NCBI GenBank assembly: GCA_900119285.1
Contig: FPIT01000007.1
Location: forward strand, 242,695-306,694
Length of the DNA: 64,000 nt
DNA from: Prevotellaceae bacterium HUN156
Lineage (GTDB): Bacteria; Bacteroidota; Bacteroidia; Bacteroidales; Bacteroidaceae
Reading direction: 5' to 3'
Under the pieces are notes generated by a model. The model did not search any database. It saw only the letters and a list, made by a program, of their open reading frames with translations, and was not told the DNA's origin. Every line of letters starts with the position of its first letter. Within the stretch, counting starts at the first letter, position 1. Below, in pieces: positions 55,632 to 64,000 of this stretch. The position numbers and the translations under genes were made by a program.

Positions 55632-56527
55632 TTCTTTTTATTCTTGTTAGTCTTTTTACTTGTATTCTTCTTACTTGAGATATGAAGAGTCTTTCCCGTG
55701 CTTTGGATTGCAGGAGTAGCTGCAGCATAATACTTGCGAGCTTCAGGCAACCATCCTTGTATCTGCTTGATACGAGTTGCATCACTGGGATGCGAACTCA
55801 GCCACGAAGTAGAACCGCCGCCAGTGGCCTGCGACATTCTTTGCCAGAAGTTGACGGCAGCATCAGGATTATAGCCAGCCATTGCAGCGAAGATAATACC
55901 TAGGTGGTCGGCCTCACTCTCGTGATTACGCGAATACTTGGCACTGGCTCCCTTGGCACCCAGTCCGAATACGGTGCCAGCTATATTCTGCAAACCATCG
56001 CTAGCACCTACGCCAGCCATCAGCACACCCAGTGCCTGTGCTCCATACTGCTGTTTAATAGCTGTTGTCATCTGCTCAGCAGAGTGCTTAGCTACAGCAT
56101 GGGCAATTTCATGACCAAGCACAATAGCCAGCGAGGTCTCATCCTGCGTTACAGGCAACAAGCCCTCATACACCACAATCTTTCCACCAGGCATACAGAA
56201 GGCATTCACCTGCTGGTCTTGCACCAGATTAAACTCCCACTGATACTGCGTCACCTCATTAGCCAACCCATTACTATTAAGATAGTTCACCACAGCATTG
56301 GCCAGTCGCTGTCCCACTCGTTTTACCATTGCCGTGTTTGTGGCATTAGTAGAGGGCTTAGCCGTCTGCATATACTGTTGATACTGTTGGTTAGAGAGGC
56401 TGAGCACCTGTTCGTCAGATACCAGCAGTCTTCTTTGTCTGCCCGTAATGGGCACTGTAGAAGTGGTTCCACATCCCACTAACAGAGCTGCCACTATCGA
56501 CAGCAAGAGAATTCTTATCTGTTTCAT
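55628..56527 (-). CDS. M48-family zinc metallopeptidase lipoprotein
   Basis: 299 aa from the ATG at 56527; the frame to 56629 passes through the promoter box. Lipoprotein signal LSIVAALLVGC (C19). Zinc site HEIAH (139-143) with the third ligand in HESEADHLG; substrate region NAFCMPGGKIVVYEGLL. This is the LoiP/BepA-like family of envelope quality-control proteases. The C-terminus is a Lys/Asn-rich tail. Heads an operon with the C1B peptidase. Confidence 0.92.
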   Translation of the reverse strand: MKQIRILLLSIVAALLVGCGTTSTVPITGRQRRLLVSDEQVLSLSNQQYQQYMQTAKPSTNATNTAMVKRVGQRLANAVVNYLNSNGLANEVTQYQWEFNLVQDQQVNAFCMPGGKIVVYEGLLPVTQDETSLAIVLGHEIAHAVAKHSAEQMTTAIKQQYGAQALGVLMAGVGASDGLQNIAGTVFGLGAKGASAKYSRNHESEADHLGIIFAAMAGYNPDAAVNFWQRMSQATGGGSTSWLSSHPSDATRIKQIQGWLPEARKYYAAATPAIQSTGKTLHISSKKNTSKKTNKNKKK

Positions 56528-56553
56528 TTGTAGTATAGTAAGGTTTCTGCCCA

Positions 56554-56561
56554 CAAAATTA
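56554..56561 (-). promoter_or_regulatory. -7 box of the peptidase operon
   Basis: TAATTTTG on the minus strand, 26 bp before the ATG at 56527. Confidence 0.55.
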
Positions 56562-56598
56562 ACACAAAATCTGCAGCCAGCCAAATATTTTAGCAGAA

Positions 56599-56633
56599 AA
56601 CAAAACGAAGAGGCGTTGCCACACGGCAACGCC
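56599..56633 (-). terminator. Terminator after the 123-aa helical protein gene
   Basis: GGCGTTGCC and GGCAACGCC form a 9-bp stem with a 4-nt loop (56612-56633). On the minus strand it is followed by TCTTCGTTTTGTTTTC. Confidence 0.7.
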
Positions 56634-56681
56634 CCAACACCTTTTCATAACCTAAACTAACTATAAAAACACTCTTAAAAC

Positions 56682-57053
56682 TTACTTCATACCACGGTTT
56701 ACGAGAGTCACGTTCAGCAGAGTCAGGTACTTATGATACTGATCCTTGTTCAGAACAGTGTTCATGTAAGCCAAATCCTTGTTGATAGCCTTCTCAACCA
56801 GCTTGGCACGCTCCTCGTTACCATACTCGGCAGCGTTCATCATCTCAGAAGAGAAAGTCTTGTGAATCTCAGCGACACCTTCAACCTGCTCGTCGGTCAG
56901 CTCAAGAGCCTTAGCCAACTTCTTCATGTTAACAGTCATGTTGTAGATAGACTTGTTACTGTTGTTTACGGTGGCAATATTCTTACTTGCGCTCTCGGCG
57001 AAGGTCATTGTCATACTCATCAATGCAACCAGTGTCAAAACAATCTTTTTCAT
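56682..57053 (-). CDS. Exported small helical protein (Spy/DUF4890-like)
   Basis: 123 aa with signal peptide ending TFA-E. The mature part is helical and charged, with KALELTDEQVEGVAEIHKTF and LNKDQYHKYLTLLNVTL, resembling the LTxxQ/DUF4890-type periplasmic helical proteins of Bacteroidetes related to Spy chaperones. Assignment is tentative. Single-gene unit with its own promoter box and terminator. Confidence 0.75.
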   Translation of the reverse strand: MKKIVLTLVALMSMTMTFAESASKNIATVNNSNKSIYNMTVNMKKLAKALELTDEQVEGVAEIHKTFSSEMMNAAEYGNEERAKLVEKAINKDLAYMNTVLNKDQYHKYLTLLNVTLVNRGMK

Positions 57054-57137
57054 TTTCGTTACCCTTTCTTTTTTTAAATCTAATTTTTTTCCTTAATTAT
57101 TAACCTTGTCTAATCAGTTTTTGTCTGAATGACGATG

Positions 57138-57145
57138 CAAAGGTA
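57138..57145 (-). promoter_or_regulatory. -7 box of the 123-aa helical protein gene
   Basis: TACCTTTG on the minus strand, 84 bp before the ATG at 57053, leaving a T-rich leader of about 80 nt. Confidence 0.6.
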
Positions 57146-57261
57146 CGGCGTTTTTTGATACTCTCCAAACTTTTTTTCAAATTGTGTGCGCAAACAGCAT
57201 GTTTTCTTGACTTTGGTCAAAGGAACCCCCAAATCCTTGATTTTAATCAAATTGAAGCCTA

Positions 57262-57371
57262 TAAATTTGGTATTTCTCTCACTTATTCGTACCTCTGACC
57301 TTGTCGAAGGTACTCCCGTTCGGAAATACTCAAATAAATTTGGTATTTCTCTCACTTATTCGTACCTTTGC
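57262..57371 (+). promoter_or_regulatory. Tandem-promoter repeat, copy 3 variant (upstream of slyD)
   Basis: AAATTTGGTATTTCTCTCAC plus TTATTCGTACC occurs twice (57263 onward and 57336 onward). The -7 boxes are TACCTCTG at 57290-57297 (imperfect) and TACCTTTG at 57363-57370. Between them is TCGAAGGTACTCCCGTTCGG, the counterpart of the inverted repeat in copies 1 and 2. Confidence 0.6.
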
Positions 57372-57396
57372 ACACAAATTATATATAATAAGGTAT

Positions 57397-58041
57397 ATGG
57401 ATAATCAAACAAACAAGTACATTGCCGCTTCATACAAGCTGTATGTTGACGGAGACAACGGTAAGGAACTCATCGAAGAGGCTACTGCAGAACGCCCCTT
57501 CAGTTTCATCACAGGCTTCGGCTTTGCGCTCGACAAGTTCGAGGAGCAGATGATTGCTACTCCTAAAGGCGAGAATTTCAATATCACACTGAGCAAGGAA
57601 GAAGGCTATGGTGAATATCACGACGAATACGTGCTGGATTTGGCACGCGAGGTATTCAGCATCAATGGTCATTTCGACCATGAGCATATCTATGTTGACG
57701 CTATCGTGCCCCTGCAGAATGAGGAGGGACACCGCTTCAACGGTCGCGTACTGGAGGTAGGCGAAGAGAAGGTGAAGATTGATCTCAACCACCCCTTGGC
57801 TGGTGAGACGCTCTACTTCGAAGGAACCGTTCTGGAGAACCGCGATGCTACCAAGGAGGAGGTTGAGCACATGATGAAGCACCTCACCGGAGGCTGCGGT
57901 GGCAATTGCGGCGACTGTGGTGGTGGATGCGACTGCGGATGCGACCACGATCACGATGACGACTGTGGATGCGGATGCGGTCACGATCATAAACACCATC
58001 ATGAGCATGGCGACGGCTGCGGCTGTGGTCACTGTCACTAA
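57397..58041 (+). CDS. slyD: SlyD-type FKBP peptidyl-prolyl isomerase with metal-binding tail
   Basis: 214 aa from the ATG at 57397; the frame to 57301 includes the promoter. The FKBP domain with inserted IF chaperone domain spans ~7-155 ([60 protein letters not shown]). The last ~45 residues are almost only Cys, His, Asp and Gly ([20 protein letters not shown]...), able to bind nickel or zinc as in SlyD. It may act in proline isomerisation, chaperoning and metal handling. Confidence 0.92.
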   Translation: MDNQTNKYIAASYKLYVDGDNGKELIEEATAERPFSFITGFGFALDKFEEQMIATPKGENFNITLSKEEGYGEYHDEYVLDLAREVFSINGHFDHEHIYVDAIVPLQNEEGHRFNGRVLEVGEEKVKIDLNHPLAGETLYFEGTVLENRDATKEEVEHMMKHLTGGCGGNCGDCGGGCDCGCDHDHDDDCGCGCGHDHKHHHEHGDGCGCGHCH

Positions 58042-58133
58042 TTCCCTATTGGGTTAATGGGTCCTTCGGGCCCATTCGCCCATTTCTCACATCATCCCCA
58101 CAAAACCCATTAGACCCATCTAAATTATCCTCA

Positions 58134-59207
58134 ATGAACACTACAGGAAGAATTTTCAGACTGACTACATTTGGCGAAAGTCATGGCGAAGCCATTGGCG
58201 GTGTAGTCGATGGTATGCCAGCAGGTATACCCATTGATATGGACTTCATCCAGCAAGAACTCAACAGGCGTCGCCCTGGACAGAGCAGTATCACTACCGC
58301 ACGCAACGAAGCCGACCAGGTAGAGTTGCTGAGTGGTGTCTTTGAGGGTAAATCTACAGGATGCCCCATTGGTTTTATCGTGCGTAACACCAATCAGCAT
58401 TCTAATGACTACGATAATATGCGCCAGCTATTCCGCCCTTCTCATGCCGACTATACCTATACTCAAAAGTACGGACTGCGCGACCATCGTGGCGGCGGAC
58501 GCTCATCGGCTCGTATTACCATCAGTCGCTGTGTGGCAGGTGCTCTGGCGAAACTGGCATTACGCCAGATAGGCATCCAGGTTACAGCTTACACATCGCA
58601 AGTGGGCGATATAGCGTTAGAGAACGACTATCGTCAGTATGACCTTTCTATAACGGAGTCTAATGCCATACGCTGTCCTGATCAGCAGAAGGCACAAGAG
58701 ATGATTGAGCTCATCCAGCAGGTAAAGGCAGAAGGCGACACCATTGGTGGCATTATCACTTGCGTTATCAAGGGCTGTCCTGTGGGATTGGGTGAACCAG
58801 AGTTTGGCAAGTTGCATGCCCAGTTGGGCGCTGCCATGCTCAGCATCAATGCCGTCAAGGGGTTCGAATACGGTGCCGGCTTTGCTGGTGTTACCCAGCG
58901 CGGCTCTGAGCAGAACGACGTATTCACTATAGGTCACGATTCCGCTGTGACCACCAAGACCAATCACAGTGGCGGTATACAAGGAGGCATCTCCAACGGA
59001 CAAGACATTTTCTTCCGTGTGGCTTTCAAGCCAGTAGCTACCCTACTTCGCGAACAGGACACGATAGATATCAACAATCAACCCACCAAATTGACAGCTA
59101 AAGGGCGTCATGATGCTTGCGTATTACCACGCGCCGTACCAGTGGTCGAAGCAATGGCAGCAATCACCATTTTGGATGCTTATTTGGTCAATAAGGCGGT
59201 AATATAA
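58134..59207 (+). CDS. aroC: Chorismate synthase
   Basis: 357 aa, standard length. Makes chorismate from EPSP, needing reduced FMN. Signatures: [38 protein letters not shown] and the C-terminal [18 protein letters not shown]. aroE lies at 36508. It begins about 90 nt after slyD; the spacer holds a PuPy-rich stretch with GGGTTAATGGGTCC-type repeats but no clear promoter box. Confidence 0.97.
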   Translation: MNTTGRIFRLTTFGESHGEAIGGVVDGMPAGIPIDMDFIQQELNRRRPGQSSITTARNEADQVELLSGVFEGKSTGCPIGFIVRNTNQHSNDYDNMRQLFRPSHADYTYTQKYGLRDHRGGGRSSARITISRCVAGALAKLALRQIGIQVTAYTSQVGDIALENDYRQYDLSITESNAIRCPDQQKAQEMIELIQQVKAEGDTIGGIITCVIKGCPVGLGEPEFGKLHAQLGAAMLSINAVKGFEYGAGFAGVTQRGSEQNDVFTIGHDSAVTTKTNHSGGIQGGISNGQDIFFRVAFKPVATLLREQDTIDINNQPTKLTAKGRHDACVLPRAVPVVEAMAAITILDAYLVNKAVI

Positions 59208-59247
59208 GGTGTTTTTGCATCTAAATTCAAAAAAAACACAAATTTCC

Positions 59248-59278
59248 TTGTCACATAAGAAAATTTGTGCTACCTTTG
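59248..59278 (+). promoter_or_regulatory. Promoter of a candidate small RNA
   Basis: TTG at 59248-59250, exactly 20 bp, then TACCTTTG at 59271-59278: a full housekeeping match. No ORF follows before a terminator about 70 bp on. Confidence 0.75.
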
Positions 59279-59284
59279 CACAAG

Positions 59285-59383
59285 CAATTCTGGGTTTGTG
59301 AAAATCCGAAGAGCTTTAGTTAAGTCTAGTTTAGTTTTTGTGTTGGTTGAGAGCGGTCCCATTGGCCGCTCTCAAATGTTTTT
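59285..59383 (+). ncRNA. Candidate small RNA (about 100 nt)
   Basis: The region between a good promoter (59248-59278) and a terminator hairpin (59347-59375) carries no ATG-initiated reading frame of any useful length. The expected RNA starts near 59285, includes a CTGGGTTTGTGAAAATCCG segment that could pair locally, a TTTAGTTAAGTCTAGTTTAG stretch, and ends in the hairpin. It lies between aroC and the convergent pyrD gene. The 3' end nearly meets the pyrD stop, so antisense overlap is short. No known RNA family is recognised. Confidence 0.6.
59347..59383 (+). terminator. Terminator of the candidate small RNA
   Basis: TTGAGAGCGG (59347-59356) pairs perfectly with CCGCTCTCAA (59366-59375), loop TCCCATTGG, followed by ATGTTTTTAT. 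It may also serve pyrD on the other strand. Confidence 0.75.
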
Positions 59384-60287
59384 ATAGACATCCTATTATC
59401 TCGTGCACATCCTTGCATCCATGCGCATCCAGCCATTCGTTGATGCCATCGCGCACCTTAATGGTCACAGTAGGATCCAAGAAATTTGCAGTACCAATCT
59501 CTATCGCTGTAGCTCCAGCCATCAGGAATTCGATAGCATCTTTAGCCGTAGTGATACCACCCAGTCCCACTACAGGAATCTTCACTGCCTTAGCCACCTG
59601 CCATACCATGCGCAATGCTACAGGCTTCACACAAGGACCGCTCAGTCCTCCTGTGCCAATGCTCAGCATTGATTTACGATGCTCAATATCAATAGCCATA
59701 CCCATCAGCGTATTGATGAGTGATACACTGTCAGCACCCTGTGCCTCACACGCTTTAGCTATCTCTGCGATATTCGTCACATTAGGCGACAACTTCACGA
59801 TCAGCGTTTTGTGATAGCGCTCGCGCACAGCCTTCACCACGCTCTCAGCCCCCTGACAAGTAGTACCGAAAGCCATACCGCCATCCTTCACATTAGGACA
59901 TGAGATATTCAGCTCGATGGCAGGAATATTCTCCAGTGCGTCAATGCGGGCAGCACACTCGGCATAATCCTCTGGCGACGAACCGCTCACATTGACAATC
60001 ATATTTGTGTCGATATCCTTAATCTGTGGATAGATATGCTCGCAGAAGTAGTCTACGCCCTTATTCTGCAATCCCACGCAGTTCAGCATACCACTTGCCG
60101 TTTCAGCCATACGCGGATAGTCGTTACCCTCGCGTGGCTTCAACGTAGTACCTTTTACGATGATCCCCCCCAGTCCGTCGAGCGGTATCAAATCGGCAAA
60201 CTCCAAACCATATCCAAACGTGCCACTGGCCGTCATCACAGGATTCTTCAGCGCCAGTGCACCTATATTAACTCTTAAATCTGCCAT
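59382..60287 (-). CDS. pyrD: Dihydroorotate dehydrogenase B, catalytic subunit
   Basis: 301 aa. FMN enzyme of pyrimidine synthesis, class 1B. Begins [20 protein letters not shown]; active-site cysteine in [17 protein letters not shown]/phosphate motifs [20 protein letters not shown] and [11 protein letters not shown]. It overlaps pyrK by 13 nt, as expected for the PyrDB-PyrK heterotetramer. Confidence 0.96.
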   Translation of the reverse strand: MADLRVNIGALALKNPVMTASGTFGYGLEFADLIPLDGLGGIIVKGTTLKPREGNDYPRMAETASGMLNCVGLQNKGVDYFCEHIYPQIKDIDTNMIVNVSGSSPEDYAECAARIDALENIPAIELNISCPNVKDGGMAFGTTCQGAESVVKAVRERYHKTLIVKLSPNVTNIAEIAKACEAQGADSVSLINTLMGMAIDIEHRKSMLSIGTGGLSGPCVKPVALRMVWQVAKAVKIPVVGLGGITTAKDAIEFLMAGATAIEIGTANFLDPTVTIKVRDGINEWLDAHGCKDVHEIIGCL

Positions 60288-61072
60288 AACAATCTATCTA
60301 CATTAAATACTGGACCATCCTTACAGACACACAGGTTAGTAGCCTCTTCTGTTCCATCTTTCTTCACCTTCTCTACGCAACACAGACAGGCCCCCAGTCC
60401 ACACGCCATCATATTCTCCAGCGAAGCCTCACAGTAGATGCCCTGCTGCTTAGCATAGCGAGCCACTGCTTTCATCATCGGTGTTGGTCCGCAGGTAGCG
60501 ATATGGTCAAACTTCTCGTTCAATACAGAGTGGTTGGTTACAAAGCCCTTCTCGCCCATCGAACCGTCTTCTGTCGTCACGCACACGCGCCCGTACCTTT
60601 TAAATAAGTCAAGCTCCAGCAGATCATTCTTTGTTCTGCCACCCAAGAGGAAGGTAGGTTCTACGCCCATCTTCTTCATCTCGGCGCCCAGATACAACAG
60701 GGGAGCAACACCTACGCCACCGCCGACTAATAGAGGTGAGGAGTGAGAGGTGAGAGGTTGGAGGTGAGAGAATCCGTTACCCAGTGGCAACAGACAATTA
60801 AGCTTATCGCCAGGCTTCAGTTCGCCCAGCTTACGCGTACCGTCACCCACCATAGCTACCATCAGCCATAGCTCATTCTTTTCTCTGTCTACCATATTAA
60901 TAGAGATGGGGCGACGCAAAAAGGTGCTGGTAGATCCGTCTACACGTACCTCAACAAACTGTCCAGGCACCATCTCTGGCAAGGTTTGTTCGTCTGTAAG
61001 ACGTATCAGCACATGCTTTTCGCTGAGTCGTTCTACAGCACGAACGGTTAAATCCAGTATACGTTTCTTCAT
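60275..61072 (-). CDS. pyrK: Dihydroorotate dehydrogenase B, electron-transfer subunit
   Basis: 265 aa. FAD-binding motif RRPISI, NAD-binding region [16 protein letters not shown], and the [2Fe-2S] cysteines in [12 protein letters not shown] and [10 protein letters not shown]. It passes electrons from PyrD to NAD. Oddity: between GNGFS and LLVGG the protein has [12 protein letters not shown], encoded by GTGAGAG/GTTGGAG heptamers (about 60730-60772); a repeat run has become part of the coding region. A TACCTTTG box lies 8 bp before the ATG. Confidence 0.95.
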   Translation of the reverse strand: MKKRILDLTVRAVERLSEKHVLIRLTDEQTLPEMVPGQFVEVRVDGSTSTFLRRPISINMVDREKNELWLMVAMVGDGTRKLGELKPGDKLNCLLPLGNGFSHLQPLTSHSSPLLVGGGVGVAPLLYLGAEMKKMGVEPTFLLGGRTKNDLLELDLFKRYGRVCVTTEDGSMGEKGFVTNHSVLNEKFDHIATCGPTPMMKAVARYAKQQGIYCEASLENMMACGLGACLCCVEKVKKDGTEEATNLCVCKDGPVFNVDRLLWQI

Positions 61073-61080
61073 AACGTCAG

Positions 61081-61088
61081 CAAAGGTA
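61081..61088 (-). promoter_or_regulatory. -7 box of pyrK-pyrD
   Basis: TACCTTTG on the minus strand, 8 bp upstream of the pyrK ATG, implying almost no leader. Confidence 0.6.
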
Positions 61089-61123
61089 CAAAGAAAAAAA
61101 GAGAATACAAAGAAAGGACCTCT

Positions 61124-61600
61124 TTATTTCTTCTGCGGCACGAAGGTCTCGTAAGTCTGATCGTCGTAATAGACGCGTATTTCTGTTACTTTTCGTGGCT
61201 CTTTGTCTAATATTTTAACCTCTTCTCGAGCAAAATCCAATCGTGTACCTTTTACACTCTGCTGAAAAGTGGGTGTTTGGGGCGCAGAATTTGATGAAAA
61301 TAGGTTCGGCTGATCGAAATTGATCATCGGTTCCGCACCTCCTTCCGGTTGCTCCAAAAGTGTCATTTCTGAGTCAGTGGGGTGGGATATGTACATCTCA
61401 CCAGTACCCCAGAGTAACCACTCGGTATTGATGTCAGGAATTTTCGTTTTGATAGATTCCACGATATTCAAGGTCGGGCGAGTGCGACCATTAAAAATGC
61501 TGGAGAGGGTAGCGGGAGACTGTTGCAGGTAGTCGGCGAACACCTGTTGAGTCATGTGCTGGTCCTCCATGATGAGTTTTATACGATCCTTTATTTGCAT
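61124..61600 (-). CDS. XRE-type helix-turn-helix protein
   Basis: 158 aa from the ATG at 61600; the upstream in-frame start at 61675 lies before the -7 box. Residues 1-65 form an HTH_3/Cro-CI domain (MTQQVFADYLQQSPATLSSI FNGRTRPTLNIV), followed by NTEWLLWGTGEMY, a phrase common to Bacteroidetes XRE regulators. The remaining ~90 residues are low-complexity and end in EIRVYYDDQTYETFVPQKK. It probably regulates transcription; targets unknown. A 0.7-kb AT-rich gap lies upstream. Confidence 0.88.
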   Translation of the reverse strand: MQIKDRIKLIMEDQHMTQQVFADYLQQSPATLSSIFNGRTRPTLNIVESIKTKIPDINTEWLLWGTGEMYISHPTDSEMTLLEQPEGGAEPMINFDQPNLFSSNSAPQTPTFQQSVKGTRLDFAREEVKILDKEPRKVTEIRVYYDDQTYETFVPQKK

Positions 61601-61644
61601 TTGACTAAAAATAGGGCTTAAAAAGCCGTTTTGGTTTGATTTTA

Positions 61645-61652
61645 CAAAGGTA
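61645..61652 (-). promoter_or_regulatory. -7 box of the XRE gene
   Basis: TACCTTTG on the minus strand, 44 bp before the ATG at 61600. Confidence 0.6.
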
Positions 61653-61675
61653 AAGCAATTTTTTCGTATTTGCAA

Positions 61676-62368
61676 GAAATCTAAAGAAAATTTTATTTCC
61701 TAAACTTTACGTTTTTAATTTAATATTTCATATTTACAAATTTCCAAAGGTATATTCAGCTGTTTAGAAACACAAATCTAAAGTATGGGTATATAAATGG
61801 TATATAAGGAAAGATTTAGGTCATCAAAACTAAATAATTGGGTATGAATAAGGTATTTAAGTAAATTATGGGGAAATTCAAGCATTTATGCAATAATTTA
61901 TGGGAAATAAAGGAAATATAATACAATATTCATTAAGAAAAGCGCATAAGTCGTTGATTTTCGCTGATTTACAATATAATATTCAGTTTGTATAAGTATG
62001 AATATGCAAATATGAATGCGTGAATTTAGATATATAAATACATAATTAAAGTGTCCTGTTTATGTTTGTAAAGTCTAAATATTCATTTATGCTTTATAAA
62101 TTTGTTTGCGGTTTGTAAATCGTTTAGTATTTTAAATTCAATATTTCAAATACTAAAATTACTTAAACTCAAATTCTGCAGTTTGAAAAACAAGTGATTT
62201 TTTCATTTTCAGCGTATACCGAACGAGCGGTCAGAATTCTAGAAATGCGCGAAATATGAGGCGTTATAACAGCATATTTTGGGCGCTAAAGTCCTGAAAA
62301 CACGCACTTTTAGTGCCCAAAAGTTATGTTTGGCAAAAAATAGATTCTAGCTAAAAAACGGGTAAAAA
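61676..62368. other. AT-rich gene-free region
   Basis: No reading frame of note on either strand. The sequence is very AT-rich with many ATATTCA/TATAAAT words but no clear tandem repeat. An imperfect inverted repeat at about 62278-62325 (TTTTGGGCGCTAAAGT with CTTTTAGTGCCCAAAA) may be the holA terminator on the minus strand. Confidence 0.6.
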
Positions 62369-63394
62369 TTAGTGGAATATAAAGAAAATTAACTCCTTCA
62401 TGAGCTCTCCAGCGGGTGTATTAGGATTATCCAGACCCTTACTTTTGGCGTCAATTTCTCTTATTTTGGAAATAATCTGCATCACTTTCATTCCGCTGTA
62501 ATTTCGCATACCGAGGATGTAGTCCTTTGCACCCCATGAATTTTTCATATCCAACCACTTTGCCAGCTCAAAAGTATCGTTCTTTATAGGGCAATAATAG
62601 GAGAGCATGAGATTTTGGAAGTAATTAAATACCAACGGGAGTAGCGCATACAATCCACCAGCCTTCGGATTCTCGTCAAAATATTTAATTATCTGGTTTG
62701 CTTTGAGAACATTTCGGTTTACGATGGCGTCGCGCAGTTCAAAGGCATTATAGTCTTTGCTCACCCCTATCCTATCTTCCACAATCTGTGGCGTCACTCT
62801 CCTATCCTCTTCTGGCAGTCCTAGCAGCACCTTATCCAGCTCGCTTGTCAGTCGGCTCAGATCAGCGCCAATGGCGTCGGCAATCATCTGCGTTGATTTA
62901 GGATCAATGCTTGCCTCGTGGCTTTTCAGATAGTTCTGGATAAATACGGGCAGGTCGCGCTCTTTGAGTTTCATGCTCTCAAACAGTACGCCGTGTTCGC
63001 GGATAGCTTTCACCAGTCCCTGCTTTCTTCCGTCAATCTTTCCGTTCTTGTGACACATCACGAGCACGGTTGAGGGCATGGGTTGGTGGAAATACTTCTC
63101 CAGCGGCTCTGTATTCTTGATGAGTTGAGCTTCTTTGATGATGACCACCTGTCGTTCAGCCATCATCGGATAGCGTTTGGCAGCATCCACAATCTGCGAT
63201 GCGTTGACGTCAGAACCAAACAGAATCGTCTGGTTGAAGTCTCTTTCTTCTGGCTGCAGCACATTCTCAGCAATCCATTCTGTCACCTTATCAATATAAT
63301 AAGACTCGTCGCCCGTCAGATAGTAAACAGGTTTAAACTGGCGAGCTTTCAGCTCGCTCATCAGACTGTCGTATGTCACTGCTGCTTGTGCCAT
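62369..63394 (-). CDS. holA: DNA polymerase III delta subunit
   Basis: 341 aa from the ATG at 63394. Clamp-loader subunit that opens the sliding clamp. Seen: FKPVYYLTGDESYYIDKVTE (start of domain I), QTILFGSD, AAKRYPMMAERQVVIIKEAQ (the conserved PMM..rrlv.vre.e), and DLSRLTSELDKVLLG (lid/collar). Length is typical. The -7 box at 63404-63411 leaves a leader of only a few nucleotides and excludes the in-frame start at 63406. Confidence 0.92.
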   Translation of the reverse strand: MAQAAVTYDSLMSELKARQFKPVYYLTGDESYYIDKVTEWIAENVLQPEERDFNQTILFGSDVNASQIVDAAKRYPMMAERQVVIIKEAQLIKNTEPLEKYFHQPMPSTVLVMCHKNGKIDGRKQGLVKAIREHGVLFESMKLKERDLPVFIQNYLKSHEASIDPKSTQMIADAIGADLSRLTSELDKVLLGLPEEDRRVTPQIVEDRIGVSKDYNAFELRDAIVNRNVLKANQIIKYFDENPKAGGLYALLPLVFNYFQNLMLSYYCPIKNDTFELAKWLDMKNSWGAKDYILGMRNYSGMKVMQIISKIREIDAKSKGLDNPNTPAGELMKELIFFIFH

Positions 63395-63403
63395 AATTGC
63401 CTG

Positions 63404-63411
63404 CAAAATTA
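63404..63411 (-). promoter_or_regulatory. -7 box of holA
   Basis: TAATTTTG on the minus strand, 9 bp before the ATG; the transcript would be nearly leaderless. Confidence 0.6.
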
Positions 63412-63455
63412 CAAATAAAAAAACAAAACCGCAAATGAATAACGAAAATTTTCTT

Positions 63456-63490
63456 GGTCACACAGATGCCACAGATGACACAGATTTTAT
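63456..63490. repeat. CACAGATG-type short repeats
   Basis: CACACAGATGCCACAGATGA followed by CACAGATTTT: three CACAGAT units with an 8-9 bp period. This is a common intergenic simple repeat type in Bacteroidales. Confidence 0.6.
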
Positions 63491-63608
63491 TATTCAAACA
63501 CGATTGCAATGCCACACTCTGCACCTTTAGGTCAGAGAATAAGCGAGCAAAATACAAAAGGAAAGCGAGTTTTTTTCGTTCATCATACATTTATGTATGT
63601 AACGAAAA

Positions 63609-63636
63609 GAGGGGCATCCATTACGGATGCTCCCTT
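63609..63636 (-). terminator. Terminator after the smalltalk-type gene
   Basis: On the minus strand GGGAGCATCC and GGATGCCCC pair around a GTAAT loop (one mismatch), followed by TCTTTTCGTTAC. Confidence 0.75.
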
Positions 63637-63639
63637 TGC

Positions 63640-63735
63640 TTACATACAACTGGTTGTGGTCAGTGTAGTACCCAGTGCTGTGAGCACCGTAACGACGACC
63701 TGAATCAAGGTCTTCCAGAAATCTTTGTTTTTCAT
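63640..63735 (-). CDS. Smalltalk-type small protein, 31 aa
   Basis: An ATG at 63735 gives 31 codons: MKNKDFWKTLIQVVVTVLTA, then LGTTLTTTSCM. It is a short basic start, one hydrophobic helix and a final SCM. This is the form of the 'smalltalk' proteins of Bacteroidetes (about 30 aa, K.. W.k.lk......ltal....SCm), whose role is unknown and which are often near an HU-like protein and an amidase. A terminator follows directly. The expected partner genes would lie beyond the right edge. Confidence 0.75.
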   Translation of the reverse strand: MKNKDFWKTLIQVVVTVLTALGTTLTTTSCM

Positions 63736-63765
63736 AGTGATAAAATTAAATAGGTTAATTTTTAA

Positions 63766-63835
63766 GGGAGTTAATGGTTGTCTTTGGGAGTTAATGGTTG
63801 TCTTTGGGAGTTAATGGGAGTTATCTGGAGTTAAT
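63766..63835. repeat. 20-bp tandem repeat, GGGAGTTAATGGTTGTCTTT
   Basis: Two perfect copies (63766-63785, 63786-63805), then a partial GGGAGTTAAT and two degenerate units (GGGAGTTATCT, GGAGTTAATC). Directly upstream of the smalltalk-type gene on the minus strand. Confidence 0.85.
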
Positions 63836-63974
63836 CAACTTCGTCGATGGAGTTATCGGACATATGTTCTGCGCTTAATCGAAGCCTTCAATGTTGATGT
63901 TTCACATCGAGCCTGCTCACACTCGGCATAGTTCAAAACTCGTTTTGACTCTGCTCTCGCTTAATCGCAGCCTT

Positions 63975-64000
63975 CAATCTTCAATGTTCAATGTTCAATA
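63975..64000. repeat. TTCAATG heptamer run at the right edge
   Basis: TTCAATC, TTCAATG, TTCAATG, TTCAATA: four units with a 7-bp period, cut by the window end. Related to the GAACATT heptamers near 18980 and inside the glycogen synthase gene. Confidence 0.7.

Noticed and set aside
61676..62368. Possible replication origin in the AT-rich gap
   Set aside because: No cluster of TTATCCACA-like DnaA boxes and no dnaA or dnaN nearby; AT-richness alone is not enough.

Overview
The window looks like a chromosomal piece of a Bacteroidales bacterium, most likely Prevotellaceae (Prevotella/Segatella type). Support comes from the many -7 boxes of the form TAnnTTTG (often with a TTG about 20 bp upstream) in front of genes on both strands, a short RpoD of Bacteroidetes type (287 aa), a GT3-type glycogen synthase, DUF4468 and PF14121-like porin genes, an Rpb6/omega-like RNA polymerase subunit, and a tiny 'smalltalk'-type protein. 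No taxonomic search could be run.

Layout. 1-4.0 kb: glycogen phosphorylase (cut by the left edge) and glycogen synthase, minus strand. 4.0-4.9 kb: two small genes. 5.2-14.2 kb: an AT-richer accessory island on the plus strand. 14.5-18.5 kb: esterase, thioredoxin-like protein, tRNA-Arg, YihY-family membrane protein. 18.6-25.7 kb: rnpB, valS, DUF4293/omega/bamD, uvrB. 25.9-27.9 kb: an orphan toxin tail with a putative immunity gene, then a repeat-rich gene desert. 27.9-32.6 kb: a tightly overlapping operon (DUF4468, small membrane protein, porin, HD protein, menA). 32.5-43.3 kb: pseudouridine synthase, phoH-purC-menG-aroE, TPM/LemA, purM, degP, rpoD. 43.4-48.5 kb: aminotransferase with iorBA, then the infC-rpmI-rplT operon. 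48.7-52.0 kb: tandem acyl-CoA synthetases. 52.0-63.4 kb: Pif1-like helicase, two exported peptidases, slyD, aroC, pyrD/pyrK, a repressor-like HTH protein and holA. A smalltalk-type gene and repeats close the window.

The part most worth attention is the 5.2-14.2 kb island. It has two WYL-domain regulators, three different putative PD-(D/E)XK nucleases (the first directly follows a WYL gene; the second follows the leftover last codons of a lost WYL gene with the same 6-nt spacing), and a set of small proteins that look like cut-down or degenerate copies of core information-processing enzymes. These are a GyrA/ParC C-gate fragment (8558), a stand-alone sigma-70 region 2 (11422), a DnaE palm-like fragment (11868), a mini-DnaE that keeps the YQEQ motif but has lost active-site residues (12371), and a full-length second RpoD-like sigma factor (13291). 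Three transcription units in the island start behind the same non-standard upstream element (phased CTGCA repeats, then a CAGT..TTTCTT..CGTATA block) that lacks the TAnnTTTG box seen elsewhere. An inferred but testable model is a self-contained regulon in which the island sigma factor reads these promoters and the mimic proteins interact with the host polymerase, replisome or gyrase, or with a phage's.

Other noteworthy features are a promoter-terminator pair with no ORF (candidate small RNA, 59.3 kb), a tandem-promoter repeat in front of valS, phoH and slyD, heptanucleotide tandem repeats that enter two coding regions (glycogen synthase, pyrK), and three palindromic elements with short-tandem-repeat arms, two of which bracket the island.
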